34,903 bases of DNA. Source: Methylotenera_A sp040387095 (GTDB taxonomy: Bacteria > Pseudomonadota > Gammaproteobacteria > Burkholderiales > Methylophilaceae). Positions 1 to 8,168 of the stretch are shown here, in pieces (the stretch's first letter is position 1; each line of letters begins with the position of its first letter). Both the position numbers and the translations under genes were made by a program. The notes under the pieces are model-generated. The model saw only the letters and a program-made list of their open reading frames with translations, ran no database searches and was not told the DNA's origin. The stretch lies in the NCBI GenBank assembly GCA_040387095.1, contig JAZKEJ010000086.1, positions 1-34,903 on the forward strand, in the 5' to 3' direction.

Positions 1-689
1 GCAATGGTGAAATCGATTTCGCCGTGGGCTAAATCCTGCAGTAATTGTTCTGAGCCTATATGTAGACGCTCTTCCCAAACCAAGCTCGGTTCCTTAGGTT
101 GCAAGCTAATTAAACGTTCTACAAAGCTTGTGCCTGCTGGCACAGTAATTGGCTTGCCGGCTAAATCTTTTAATTTTTTTGGCGCTCTTCTTTTTTCTTC
201 CCTAAGTTTCTCGATGTTGTAAACCACCACTTGCTGCACGTCTTGGTAGGGGATAGAAAAATCGATGATTTGTTTACGGTCTTCGGTAATCGTGACATCA
301 GCCGCGGCAATATCGGCCTTTTTATTCAAAATGGCAGGAATAATCTGGTTAATATTGTTGGCGACAATCAGCTTTAATTGCGTATTGTCGTTGGGTTGCT
401 GATTTAACTCTTGAATAAATAATTGAATTAAATCGTATTCAAGCCCAGCGGGTTGTTCGTTATCATCGACGTAATAAGTATTTGGGCTATTTAAGGTAAC
501 AAATGTGAGTACATTTGTGTTTTTGACATCAGCTGGGCTAATAACGACTTTGGTACCGTCATCTTTTGGTTTTTGGATGGGCGGTTCACAAGATGCTAAT
601 AAAATGGCAACACACAATAAAAATACCAAGAAGATTACGTGATTAAAGTAACGTAATATTGGCGTTAATTTGTGGTTAAGTATCAACAA
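1..689 (-). CDS. mltF: Membrane-bound lytic murein transglycosylase F, N-terminal part (cut by window edge)
   Basis: Reading leftward, an open frame of about 229 codons runs off the left edge. It begins with a lipoprotein-type signal: a basic start, a hydrophobic run (VIFLVFLLCVAILLA) and the lipobox LLASC. A periplasmic solute-binding-like (SBP_bac_3) domain follows, with LTFVTLNSPNTYY, GLEYDL, KKADIAAADVTITEDR and PYQDVQQVVVY. This is the N-terminal regulatory domain arrangement of MltF; the catalytic SLT domain would lie beyond the window. The family cleaves murein glycan strands from the outer membrane. There is no ATG in frame. An in-frame TAA, which is the rpiA stop, limits the start to TTG at 689 or 686, so translation probably restarts after rpiA. 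A stand-alone binding lipoprotein is possible because the catalytic domain is not visible. Confidence 0.75.
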   Translation of the reverse strand, partial: MLILNHKLTPILRYFNHVIFLVFLLCVAILLASCEPPIQKPKDDGTKVVISPADVKNTNVLTFVTLNSPNTYYVDDNEQPAGLEYDLIQLFIQELNQQPNDNTQLKLIVANNINQIIPAILNKKADIAAADVTITEDRKQIIDFSIPYQDVQQVVVYNIEKLREEKRRAPKKLKDLAGKPITVPAGTSFVERLISLQPKEPSLVWEERLHIGSEQLLQDLAHGEIDFTI

Positions 690-692
690 ATA

Positions 693-1385
693 TTAAGCCC
701 AGTTTTCGGTTACAACACCTTCATGGGCAATCAATGTAGCGCTGGTTAGCCCATAAAAAATACCATGTTCTACCACGCCGGGTGTATTGTTAATGAGTTG
801 ATTTAATTGTGCTTCTGAGATGGATTTGTCAAAAACCATATCCAACACCAAACTGCCGTGCGAGGTAACGCTCAATCCATCTTTGGCGACATTCTGGCGT
901 AAATCACCTACACCGCCTAAAGCTTCTAGACTGCGTTTTGCAGCTTTCCACGCCATTGGTATTACTTCAATCGGAATCGCAAAATTGCTGCCGATGCGAT
1001 CGACTAGCTTACTTTTATCGGCGACCACTAAAAACTGTTTGGCGGTTTTTGCCAGTAGTTTTTCCAGCACTAAATCGTAGCCGCGACCTTTAAGCAAAGT
1101 CATATCTGGCGTGATTTCATCCGCGCCGTCTACATATAAATCAATCTCAGCAATTTGATTCAGCGCAATCACATTTAGGCCCAAGCTTTGCGCTTTAATC
1201 ATACTGACGATTGAGCTGGAAACAGTGATGATATTTAGATTTTCTTCCCGCTGGCGGCGGGCTAATTCCTCAATAAAATAATTAGCAGTAGAACCTGTAC
1301 CTAGCCCAACCAGCATGTCATTTTTGACATAATTGGCAGCATGAATGGCAACGGCTTGCTTATCGTTTACAGGCTTAGCGTTCAT
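693..1385 (-). CDS. rpiA: Ribose-5-phosphate isomerase A
   Basis: RpiA interconverts ribose 5-phosphate and ribulose 5-phosphate in the non-oxidative pentose phosphate pathway (cytosol). The product has 230 residues, close to the usual 219-230. Visible motifs are the phosphate loop GLGTGSTANYF, the active-site YVDGADEI, the lysine/glutamate segment KGRGYDLVLEK (usually KGGGAALxREK, with the key K and E kept), VVADKSKLV and PIEVIPMAW. I chose ATG at 1385 over an in-frame TTG at 1403. The sequence GAGGAG (1396-1401) lies 10 nt before the ATG and would be inside the coding sequence if TTG were used. mltF follows within 3 nt, so the two are probably cotranscribed. The gene diverges from mfd. Confidence 0.95.
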   Translation of the reverse strand: MNAKPVNDKQAVAIHAANYVKNDMLVGLGTGSTANYFIEELARRQREENLNIITVSSSIVSMIKAQSLGLNVIALNQIAEIDLYVDGADEITPDMTLLKGRGYDLVLEKLLAKTAKQFLVVADKSKLVDRIGSNFAIPIEVIPMAWKAAKRSLEALGGVGDLRQNVAKDGLSVTSHGSLVLDMVFDKSISEAQLNQLINNTPGVVEHGIFYGLTSATLIAHEGVVTENWA

Positions 1386-1477
1386 GTCAATCCATCTCCT
1401 CAAGACTTTATTATTTGGCTTTATTAATTAGCCTTATTATTTGCATTTGGTTAATGTTTAATTGTGGCAACCTAAAT

Positions 1478-1506
1478 CATTTAACCGTCTAGCTTAAGGT
1501 TATAAT
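1478..1506 (+). promoter_or_regulatory. Possible sigma70 promoter of mfd
   Basis: A perfect TATAAT sits at 1501-1506, 43 bp before the mfd start codon. The sequence 17 bp upstream (CATTTA) is a poor -35, so the call rests on the -10 box and its position in the rpiA/mfd divergent gap. The rest of that gap (1386-1549) is AT-rich. It holds a direct repeat TTATTATTTG (1408-1417 and 1434-1443) of unknown meaning. Confidence 0.3.
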
Positions 1507-1549
1507 AGGTAATAAGTCATCATTATCCAAGTCATTTCCAAGCTCATTT

Positions 1550-4500
1550 ATGCAGTTAACTCCCCCCAAATCCAACCAAAAAAGTCGTTTTTCGTATGCT
1601 GCCAATGGCTTAGACAGTTTATCTCTTGCATCACTTGCATGTCGTTTAAAAACAACAAATAGCACAACACTTTCTGCAAAAAAGTCACCATTGGTGATTG
1701 TGACTTCAAACGCATTTGAGGCGCAAAGGCTGCTAGAAGAGATCCCCTATTTTGCGCCGGATTTAAGTGTTAACTTGTTGCCAGACTGGGAAACGCTGCC
1801 GTACGATGTGTTTTCGCCACATCCTGACTTGATCTCAGAACGACTAGCAACGCTGCACCAGATTAGCCAGAACCAGTGCGATGTTGTTTTAGTGCCAATT
1901 GCGACTGCGCTGATTCGCTTGCCTGCAGTGGCTTATCTGGCTGGGCATAGTTTCATGCTAAAAAAAGGCCAAAAGCTCAATCTGGAAGCCTTGCGCCATC
2001 AATGCGCACAAGCAGGTTATCACCATGTGAGTCAGGTGATTTCGCCAGGTGAGTTCAGCGTGCGCGGCGGCTTAATCGATTTGTTTCCAATGGGCAGCGT
2101 GTTGCCGTACCGCATCGATTTGTTTGATGATGAGATTGAAACGATCCGCACGTTTGATGTAGACACACAGCGTAGTTTGTATCCTGTGCCAGAAATCCGA
2201 TTACTGCCAGCGCGTGAATTTCCGCTGGATGACAAGGGCATTGCCACTTTTAGAAGTAACTTTAGAGAACAGTTTGAAGGCGATCCGCAACGTGCGACCA
2301 TTTATAAAAATGTGAGTAAAGGCGTTGCCAGTGGCGGCATTGAGTGGTATTTGCCTTTGTTTTTTGAGTTAACTTCAACGTTTTTGGATTATTTACCGGA
2401 AAATGCCACCATTTGTCTACATGGTAATTGCGATAAAGCCGCGCAACAGTTTTGGACAGAAGCCAATTCGCGTTATCGATTATTGGCACACGATCCAGAA
2501 CGGCCAATATTAAAACCAGACGTGTTGCTGATTAAAGCGGATGATTTCTTTGCACAGACGCAAAATTATCCGGTTTTAGTATTGACACATGAAGCCAAAA
2601 ATCCTTTACCTGCCTTGGATATTGAGCGCCGTGCCGAACAGCCTTTGCATAAATTGCAAATTTTCATCAAAGCCAAAAAGAAACGCATTTTAATCACCGC
2701 CGAAAGTTTAGGCCGCCGCGAAACCATGCTACAACTGTTTGCAGAACATGGCATTAATATGCCAACTTGCGAAACATGGGCAGAGTTTCAAGCCAGGGAT
2801 GCTCCGCTCATGTTGGGGATTTCGCCTCTGCATAATGGTTTTTATGATGACGTAATTCTGATCACCGAATCAGAGTTGTATTCTGGCACCGTGCGCCAGC
2901 AACGCCGCCGCGAAAAAGAAAAAGCGCGCAATACTGAGGGCATGCTCAAGGATTTATCTGAGTTGCGAATTTCAGATCCAGTCGTGCATGAGCAGCATGG
3001 CGTAGGGCGTTACAAGGGCTTGATGAATCTGGATTTTGGCGAAGGCGAAACCGAGTTTTTGCTGCTGGAATATTTTGGCGACGATAAGTTATATGTACCT
3101 GTTTCGCAATTATTCCTGATTTCCCGTTATTCCGGCGGGCCGCCAGAAAGTGCGCCATTGCACCGTTTAGGCTCTGGCCAGTGGGAAAAAGCCAAGAAAA
3201 AAGCGCTGAAACAAATTCGCGATACCGCCGCGGAATTGCTCAATCTGTACGCACAACGCGCAGCGCGGCGTGGTCATGCCTTTACTTTAAGCTTAAAAGA
3301 TTACGAAGCTTTCTGTGAAGGCTTTCCGTTTGAGGAAACACCCGACCAGCTGGAAGCGATTGAAAACGTCATCAAAGACATGCAATCTGGCCGACCAATG
3401 GATAGGCTGGTGTGTGGCGATGTCGGTTTTGGTAAAACAGAAGTCGCGTTACGCGCGGCTTTTGTGGCGGTGATGGGCGGCAGGCAAGTTGCTGTATTAG
3501 TGCCAACCACTTTATTGGCAGAGCAGCATTACCAGAACTTCTGCGACCGCTTTGCAGAATGGCCGATTAAGATCGCTGAAATCTCACGCTTTAGAACTGC
3601 CAAAGAACAAAAGCAAGCATTGGCTGACTTGGCTGAAGGCAAAGTGGATATTATTATCGGCACTCATCGCCTGATTCAAAAAGATGTGATCTTTAAAAAC
3701 TTAGGCTTGGCGATTCTGGATGAAGAGCATCGTTTTGGTGTGCGCCAAAAAGAGCAGTTAAAAGCTTTACGTGCAGAAGTTGATATCTTAACGCTGACCG
3801 CAACGCCGATTCCGCGTACCTTAAGCATGGCGATGGAGGGGTTGCGCGAATTCAGCGTGATTGCCACGCCACCACAAAAACGCTTAAGCATCAAAACCTT
3901 CCATACCTATTATTCTGACGGCATTATTCGCGAAGCGGTGATGCGCGAGTTCAAGCGTGGCGGTCAGGTTTACTTTTTGCATAACGAAGTGGATACCATT
4001 TTTGTGCAAAAAGAAAAGCTAGAAAAAATCATCCCAGAAGCGCGTATTGCCATTGCACACGGCCAATTGCGTGAACGCGAGTTGGAACATGTGATGCGTG
4101 ATTTTTACCAGCAACGTAGCAATATTTTGCTGTGCACCACGATTATTGAAACCGGTATCGATGTGCCAACCGCCAATACCATTATTATGAATCGTGCGGA
4201 TATGTTTGGACTTGCACAATTACACCAACTGCGTGGTCGGGTAGGCCGCTCGCATCATCAGGCTTATGCCTATTTGCTGACCGATGAGCATCGCAAAATT
4301 ACGCCACAAGCGCAAAAACGATTAGATGCAATTCAGTTATTAGAAGATTTGGGCGCAGGTTTTCACTTAGCCATGCACGATTTAGAGATTCGCGGTGCGG
4401 GCGAATTATTGGGTGATTCGCAAAGTGGCGAGATGCAGGAAATTGGTTTTAGCCTATATTCGGATATGCTCAACCATGCCGTTAAACAGCTAAAAGCAGG

Positions 4501-4963
4501 CAAAGAACCCGATTTAAATGCGCCATTGGGCGTCACCACAGAAATCAACTTACATGTTCCAGCCTTACTAACCAACGCTTATTGCCCCGATGTGCATGAG
4601 CGTTTGGTGATTTATAAACGTTTGGCCAATGCCAATAACGACGACGAATTGGATAATCTGCAAGAAGAGTTAATCGACCGTTTTGGTTTGCTGCCAGAGC
4701 AGGGCGAAGCGTTAATGGCTTGCCACCGATTGCGCATTGCGGCAAAACCATTAGGTATTAATAAGATTGACGCCTCTGATAGCGTCATTCAATTACACTT
4801 TGCGCAAAGCACAGAAGTTGACCCTATGAAATTAATTGATTTATTACAACGCGATCGCCGCATTCGCATGAATGGCCCAGATAAATTGCGCGTAACCGTA
4901 CAATTAGGTAATGTGGCGCATCGCGCCGAATTTGTGAAAACGTTATTAAAAGAGTTTGCTTGA
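1550..4963 (+). CDS. mfd: Transcription-repair coupling factor Mfd
   Basis: Mfd is a DNA translocase that pushes stalled RNA polymerase off damaged template and recruits UvrA. Length is 1137 residues (E. coli 1148). Domains in order: UvrB-like N-terminal region (for example LPDWETLPYDVFSPHPD and PGEFSVRGGLIDLFP); RNA polymerase interaction domain around residues 465-530 (DPVVHEQHGVGRYKG); RecG-like translocase with Walker A GDVGFGKTE (about 622-630), DEEH box LDEEHRFGVRQKEQL (about 723), TATPIPRTLSMAM (about 750) and the TRG/motif VI region GRVGRSHHQAYAYLL; and the C-terminal TRCF autoinhibitory domain. No clear Shine-Dalgarno precedes the ATG. The gene is intact and diverges from rpiA. The accessory toxin-antitoxin/restriction islet begins 96 bp downstream. 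Confidence 0.98.
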   Translation: MQLTPPKSNQKSRFSYAANGLDSLSLASLACRLKTTNSTTLSAKKSPLVIVTSNAFEAQRLLEEIPYFAPDLSVNLLPDWETLPYDVFSPHPDLISERLATLHQISQNQCDVVLVPIATALIRLPAVAYLAGHSFMLKKGQKLNLEALRHQCAQAGYHHVSQVISPGEFSVRGGLIDLFPMGSVLPYRIDLFDDEIETIRTFDVDTQRSLYPVPEIRLLPAREFPLDDKGIATFRSNFREQFEGDPQRATIYKNVSKGVASGGIEWYLPLFFELTSTFLDYLPENATICLHGNCDKAAQQFWTEANSRYRLLAHDPERPILKPDVLLIKADDFFAQTQNYPVLVLTHEAKNPLPALDIERRAEQPLHKLQIFIKAKKKRILITAESLGRRETMLQLFAEHGINMPTCETWAEFQARDAPLMLGISPLHNGFYDDVILITESELYSGTVRQQRRREKEKARNTEGMLKDLSELRISDPVVHEQHGVGRYKGLMNLDFGEGETEFLLLEYFGDDKLYVPVSQLFLISRYSGGPPESAPLHRLGSGQWEKAKKKALKQIRDTAAELLNLYAQRAARRGHAFTLSLKDYEAFCEGFPFEETPDQLEAIENVIKDMQSGRPMDRLVCGDVGFGKTEVALRAAFVAVMGGRQVAVLVPTTLLAEQHYQNFCDRFAEWPIKIAEISRFRTAKEQKQALADLAEGKVDIIIGTHRLIQKDVIFKNLGLAILDEEHRFGVRQKEQLKALRAEVDILTLTATPIPRTLSMAMEGLREFSVIATPPQKRLSIKTFHTYYSDGIIREAVMREFKRGGQVYFLHNEVDTIFVQKEKLEKIIPEARIAIAHGQLRERELEHVMRDFYQQRSNILLCTTIIETGIDVPTANTIIMNRADMFGLAQLHQLRGRVGRSHHQAYAYLLTDEHRKITPQAQKRLDAIQLLEDLGAGFHLAMHDLEIRGAGELLGDSQSGEMQEIGFSLYSDMLNHAVKQLKAGKEPDLNAPLGVTTEINLHVPALLTNAYCPDVHERLVIYKRLANANNDDELDNLQEELIDRFGLLPEQGEALMACHRLRIAAKPLGINKIDASDSVIQLHFAQSTEVDPMKLIDLLQRDRRIRMNGPDKLRVTVQLGNVAHRAEFVKTLLKEFA

Positions 4964-4997
4964 GCATTAGACAGCGCCAAATAGCGGTTAAAGCGTA

Positions 4998-5044
4998 TTG
5001 CATCGCACAAGCCATTCGCTTATACTTGTACAATATATTGAACA
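4998..5044 (+). promoter_or_regulatory. Promoter and TGTACA-type operator of the yefM-yoeB operon
   Basis: TTGCAT (4998-5003) and TATACT (5021-5026) are spaced by 17 bp, a good sigma70 promoter. It is followed at once by an 18-bp inverted repeat, TGTACAATATATTGAACA (5027-5044), symmetric at all but one base pair. The two TGTACA-like cores (TGTACA 5027-5032, TGAACA 5039-5044) are 12 bp apart centre to centre. Paired TGTACA cores are the known binding sites of the E. coli YefM-YoeB repressor complex, so this is very likely the autoregulatory operator covering the transcription start. The Shine-Dalgarno GGAG (5050-5053) lies 6 nt before the yefM ATG. Confidence 0.7.
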
Positions 5045-5059
5045 TATAAGGAGAGTATT

Positions 5060-5314
5060 ATGCAAGTAATTAGCTATTCAGAAGCGCGTAACTCGTTAAA
5101 AAGTGTATTAGACGCCGTCAATGATAATGTGGATGTGACCATTATTAACCGCCGCGATGCAGGCAATGCGGTAGTGATGTCGCTAGACCACTACAACAGC
5201 GTAATGGAAACCTTACATTTGCTACAAAGCCCTGCTAATGCTGCACATTTAATGGAATCAATTGCCCAATTAAAAGCAGGTAAAGCCACCGTTAAACAGC
5301 TTGTTAAAGACTAG
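5060..5314 (+). CDS. yefM: Antitoxin YefM (type II toxin-antitoxin, Phd/YefM family)
   Basis: An 84-residue antitoxin that binds and neutralises YoeB and represses its own operon. The N-terminal DNA-binding half opens with QVISYSEARNSLKSVLDAV and includes GNAVVMSLDHYNSVMETLHLL. The C-terminal toxin-binding tail has SPANAAHLMESIAQLKAGKAT. These match E. coli YefM (ISYSEAR, MSLEEYNSLEET, SPANARRLMDSI) closely along the whole length. A strong Shine-Dalgarno and a TGTACA operator precede it. Its TAG stop overlaps the GTG start of yoeB by one base, so the two are translationally coupled, antitoxin first, which is the usual order. Confidence 0.95.
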   Translation: MQVISYSEARNSLKSVLDAVNDNVDVTIINRRDAGNAVVMSLDHYNSVMETLHLLQSPANAAHLMESIAQLKAGKATVKQLVKD

Positions 5315-5583
5315 TGGCGAGGATATTAGTGTTTACCCCAAATGCGTGGGCAGACTACACTTATTGGCAAACACAAGATAAAAAAACGCTTAAGCGCATT
5401 AATGCACTGGTTGATGCTACTGCACGCGAACCATTTACGGGCATAGGCAAGCCTGAGGCACTACGTGGCGATTTAACAGGTTATTGGTCTAAGCGCATTG
5501 ATGACGTCAACAGGCTTGTTTACCAAGTTAACGATAACGAACTTATTATTTTTAATTGCCGTTTTCACTACAGCGATAAATAA
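5314..5583 (+). CDS. yoeB: Toxin YoeB (ribosome-dependent mRNA endonuclease)
   Basis: An 89-residue RelE-superfamily toxin. YoeB binds the ribosomal A site and cleaves mRNA, arresting translation. Family features are present: WADYTYWQTQDKKTLKRIN, PFTGIGKPEALRGDLTGYWSKRID with the catalytic-type Glu in KPEAL, NRLVYQV with the Arg, and the C-terminal catalytic FHY (HY pair). It starts with GTG at 5314 inside the yefM stop (TAGTG). The C-terminus is a few residues longer (SDK) than E. coli YoeB. All key residues are present, so it is probably active. The restriction-modification gene starts 23 bp downstream with no visible promoter between them. Confidence 0.95.
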   Translation: MARILVFTPNAWADYTYWQTQDKKTLKRINALVDATAREPFTGIGKPEALRGDLTGYWSKRIDDVNRLVYQVNDNELIIFNCRFHYSDK

Positions 5584-5606
5584 CAAAACCAATAAAGCAC
5601 CTATTG

Positions 5607-8012
5607 ATGAGCCTATACGACCAATTACAAAAAGCCAGAAGTGAAGAAGATGTCAAAGATGCCTACATCAAAGCGCTGGGTTTAAAAGGCCATACCAAAG
5701 GTTTAATCGATATTCAAAGTAAAGAAATATGGTTTGAGGCCAAACATAATGGCCGCGAATCCAGTTACGCCATGTTTACGCAATTGCTGCATTACGTTCA
5801 GGCGGCGCTTAATAAAGGTGAAACCTTGCCGCCATTTCTAGCGGTGATTGATACCGAAAAAGCTGCGCTGATGAAAAGTGCAGATGTGCTGCCTTTTTTA
5901 GCCAAAAAAACCATTAAGTGGGGCAAATCTGCCACGCAATATCCCCAAGAAGCGTTGGATGCGATTTCCGCGCATATCGGCACGCATTTTGTCTCGTTCA
6001 AAATATCCACGCACGAAGATGAATTTATCAGCACGGTTAAAACTGCCATTAAATCGGGCGATATTATCCGCACGCAAATCACGCCAGCCAACCTTAAGCA
6101 AGTATTTGATAAATGGGTGGTAATGGTGGGGCGCGAGATTGATGGCGTCAAAGAAGACGATTACGCGCTACTGTTTTTTGCCGACATTATGCACGACGGC
6201 ACGGCATCAACCCATGAAAACTTACCTGCTGCTTTGCTACACAAAAACGGTAAACCTGTATTTGAACTGGCAGGCAAAATGTACGAGCTTGGTAGCAAAG
6301 AAGGTTACCGCCAATTTTGGGCGATTTACCATAAACCACCCAAAGCCGAATATCGCAACTATTTATTAGAACGCCGCGATAGTTTGATTCCACTAGATGA
6401 ACGCAGTTTTAAAGGCGCGTATTACACGCCGCTGGCGGTGGTAGATAAAGCTTACGACAAGCTGGCAGAAACTTTGGGCGATAATTGGCAAAAGAACTAT
6501 ATTGTGTGGGATATGTGTTGTGGCGTGGGCAATTTAGAAGTGAAACACAGCAACCCGCGCAATATTTACATGAGTACGTTGGACGTTGCCGATGTTGACG
6601 TAATGAAAGCGACTAAAACTTGTGTCGCGGCACAGCGTTTTCAATATGATTATTTAAATGACGATATTACCGATGATGGCAAAATTGACTATAACCTGAC
6701 CAATAAAGTGCCAGCAGGTTTACGGCAAGCCATTGCTGAGGGCAAAAAGATTTTGGTGTTGATTAATCCGCCTTATGCGGAGGCGACTAATGCAGACAAT
6801 GCGGCAAATAGCGCTAATACAAGCACAAAAAAAGGCGTAGCAAATACTAAGTTAGCTTCATTGTCTATGCAGAATTATGGCAAAGCCACAAACGAGCTAT
6901 TTACTCAATTTGTAGTACGCATTGCCTTAGAGATACCAAATGCAATTTTGGCCATGTTTAGCACATTAAAATATGTAAATGCGCCAACCCTAGAAATATT
7001 CCGTAACAATTGGAATGCGAAATATTTAGGTGGTTTTGTTGTCCATAGCAGAGCCTTTGAAGGCTTAAATGGAAGTTTCCCAATTGGTTTTTTAATATGG
7101 ACAACCAATCAAAATGCTAAGAAAAAAGAAGTAATAACAGAAATTAAAGCCGAAGTTTTAGATGGCTATGTTAAACCTATTGGTGAAAAAAGTTTTTTTA
7201 ATATATTAGGTTCTGAATTATTAACAGACTGGGTCGCAAGACCAGCAACTAACAATCGAAATATTATCCCACTTAAAAATGCGGTTGTTCCAGCTACTGC
7301 AAGTAAAGATTTACGTGGGACAAAATCGGCAGATGGTGCGCTTGCTTGGTTAAATTGTGCGGGGAATGACCTTCAACAAGCAGGAACGTTAACTTTCCTT
7401 ATTTCATCTGGCTTTAGTAGCGGGCGTGGATTCTTCGTCACTTCTGAAAACCTTTGCAAATCAGCAATTATTTTCTCTGTACGCCGTCTCATTAAACCTA
7501 CATGGCTTAACGACCGCGATCAATTTCTACAACCGACAGAGCCGCTCTCCGACGAATTTAAAACCGATTGCTTAATATGGATGTTATTTAATGGCAGTAA
7601 TTTAACCGCCAGCGCCAATGACCTTGAGTGGAATAACCAAACATGGTCGATTGTGAATCATTTTATTCCGTTTACCGAAGCAGAAGTGAATGCACCCGCG
7701 CGGTTTGAATCGGATTTTATGGTGCAGTATTTAAGTGACAAGGTATTATCTAGCGAGGCAAGTGCAGTGAGGCTTGCAGGGCAGGCGCTTTGGCAAGCTT
7801 ATTTTGCGCAAACCGATGTGCGCAATGTGCGTGATGAGTTTAAATTGAATCGCCCAGATGTAGGCTGGTACCAAGTCCGCAATGCATTAAAAGCGCGTAA
7901 CGCCAGTGGCGATTATGCGCCTGTGGATTTTAGTGCATTTGAAAATGCTTATAAAACATTAGGCGATAAATTGCGCCCACAAGTGTATACGTTAGGGTTT
8001 TTACGTGCGTGA
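5607..8012 (+). CDS. Single-chain restriction-modification enzyme (type IIG-like): nuclease plus N6-adenine methyltransferase
   Basis: An 801-residue protein combining likely restriction and modification functions. Near the N-terminus, D35 followed by E44-A-K46 (LIDIQSKEIWFEAK) fits a PD-(D/E)xK nuclease core. The methyltransferase part has FKGAYYTP (about 266), SAM-binding motif I WDMCCGVGNLE (about 300-310) and motif IV NPPY (about 387), typical of N6-adenine gamma-class enzymes. The C-terminal 300 residues, with no motif I recognise, probably hold target recognition. No separate specificity or restriction gene is nearby. ATG at 5607 is preferred to the adjacent TTG at 5604; no clear Shine-Dalgarno is visible. 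The gene lies 23 bp after yoeB and is probably cotranscribed with it. The recognition sequence cannot be read from the protein, and a pure methyltransferase remains possible. Confidence 0.75.
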   Translation: MSLYDQLQKARSEEDVKDAYIKALGLKGHTKGLIDIQSKEIWFEAKHNGRESSYAMFTQLLHYVQAALNKGETLPPFLAVIDTEKAALMKSADVLPFLAKKTIKWGKSATQYPQEALDAISAHIGTHFVSFKISTHEDEFISTVKTAIKSGDIIRTQITPANLKQVFDKWVVMVGREIDGVKEDDYALLFFADIMHDGTASTHENLPAALLHKNGKPVFELAGKMYELGSKEGYRQFWAIYHKPPKAEYRNYLLERRDSLIPLDERSFKGAYYTPLAVVDKAYDKLAETLGDNWQKNYIVWDMCCGVGNLEVKHSNPRNIYMSTLDVADVDVMKATKTCVAAQRFQYDYLNDDITDDGKIDYNLTNKVPAGLRQAIAEGKKILVLINPPYAEATNADNAANSANTSTKKGVANTKLASLSMQNYGKATNELFTQFVVRIALEIPNAILAMFSTLKYVNAPTLEIFRNNWNAKYLGGFVVHSRAFEGLNGSFPIGFLIWTTNQNAKKKEVITEIKAEVLDGYVKPIGEKSFFNILGSELLTDWVARPATNNRNIIPLKNAVVPATASKDLRGTKSADGALAWLNCAGNDLQQAGTLTFLISSGFSSGRGFFVTSENLCKSAIIFSVRRLIKPTWLNDRDQFLQPTEPLSDEFKTDCLIWMLFNGSNLTASANDLEWNNQTWSIVNHFIPFTEAEVNAPARFESDFMVQYLSDKVLSSEASAVRLAGQALWQAYFAQTDVRNVRDEFKLNRPDVGWYQVRNALKARNASGDYAPVDFSAFENAYKTLGDKLRPQVYTLGFLRA

Positions 8013-8054
8013 TAGGTTTTATCTTCTATCGTTAAGGCGTTTTTAGTAAACATG

Positions 8055-8104
8055 ACTTAACCTTTAAAAAACACTGAATAAATTAGTTTTTTTAAAGGTT
8101 AAGT
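8055..8104. repeat. Long AT-rich inverted repeat / possible bidirectional terminator
   Basis: Two perfect 17-base arms, ACTTAACCTTTAAAAAA (8055-8071) and its complement (8088-8104), flank a 16-base loop. The hairpin lies between the convergent restriction-modification gene (ends 8012) and the yqaA-like gene (ends 8169). The A/T tract is inside the stem next to the loop rather than after the stem, so it is an unusual intrinsic terminator. It could also be a remnant of a mobile element at the islet edge. Confidence 0.55.
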
Positions 8105-8168
8105 TGCTGGCGAAATTAAATATTTTGAATATAAATTGGGCAAAAAAATACTGTGAACATGATTGGTT

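Noticed and set aside
4..222. Rightward 72-residue open frame at the left edge
   Set aside because: It lies on the opposite strand of the mltF coding sequence, which has clear family homology; no ribosome site or domain.
1386..1403. TTG at 1403 as start of rpiA
   Set aside because: It would put the GAGGAG ribosome site inside the gene and add six residues (LRRWID) not seen in the family.
1408..1443. Direct repeat TTATTATTTG upstream of rpiA as a regulatory element
   Set aside because: Ten AT-rich bases, two copies only, no known binding site; probably chance.
5060..8012. A larger mobile element or phage around the toxin-antitoxin/restriction islet
   Set aside because: No integrase, transposase, tRNA or clear attachment repeat; flanking mfd and yqaA-like genes are intact.
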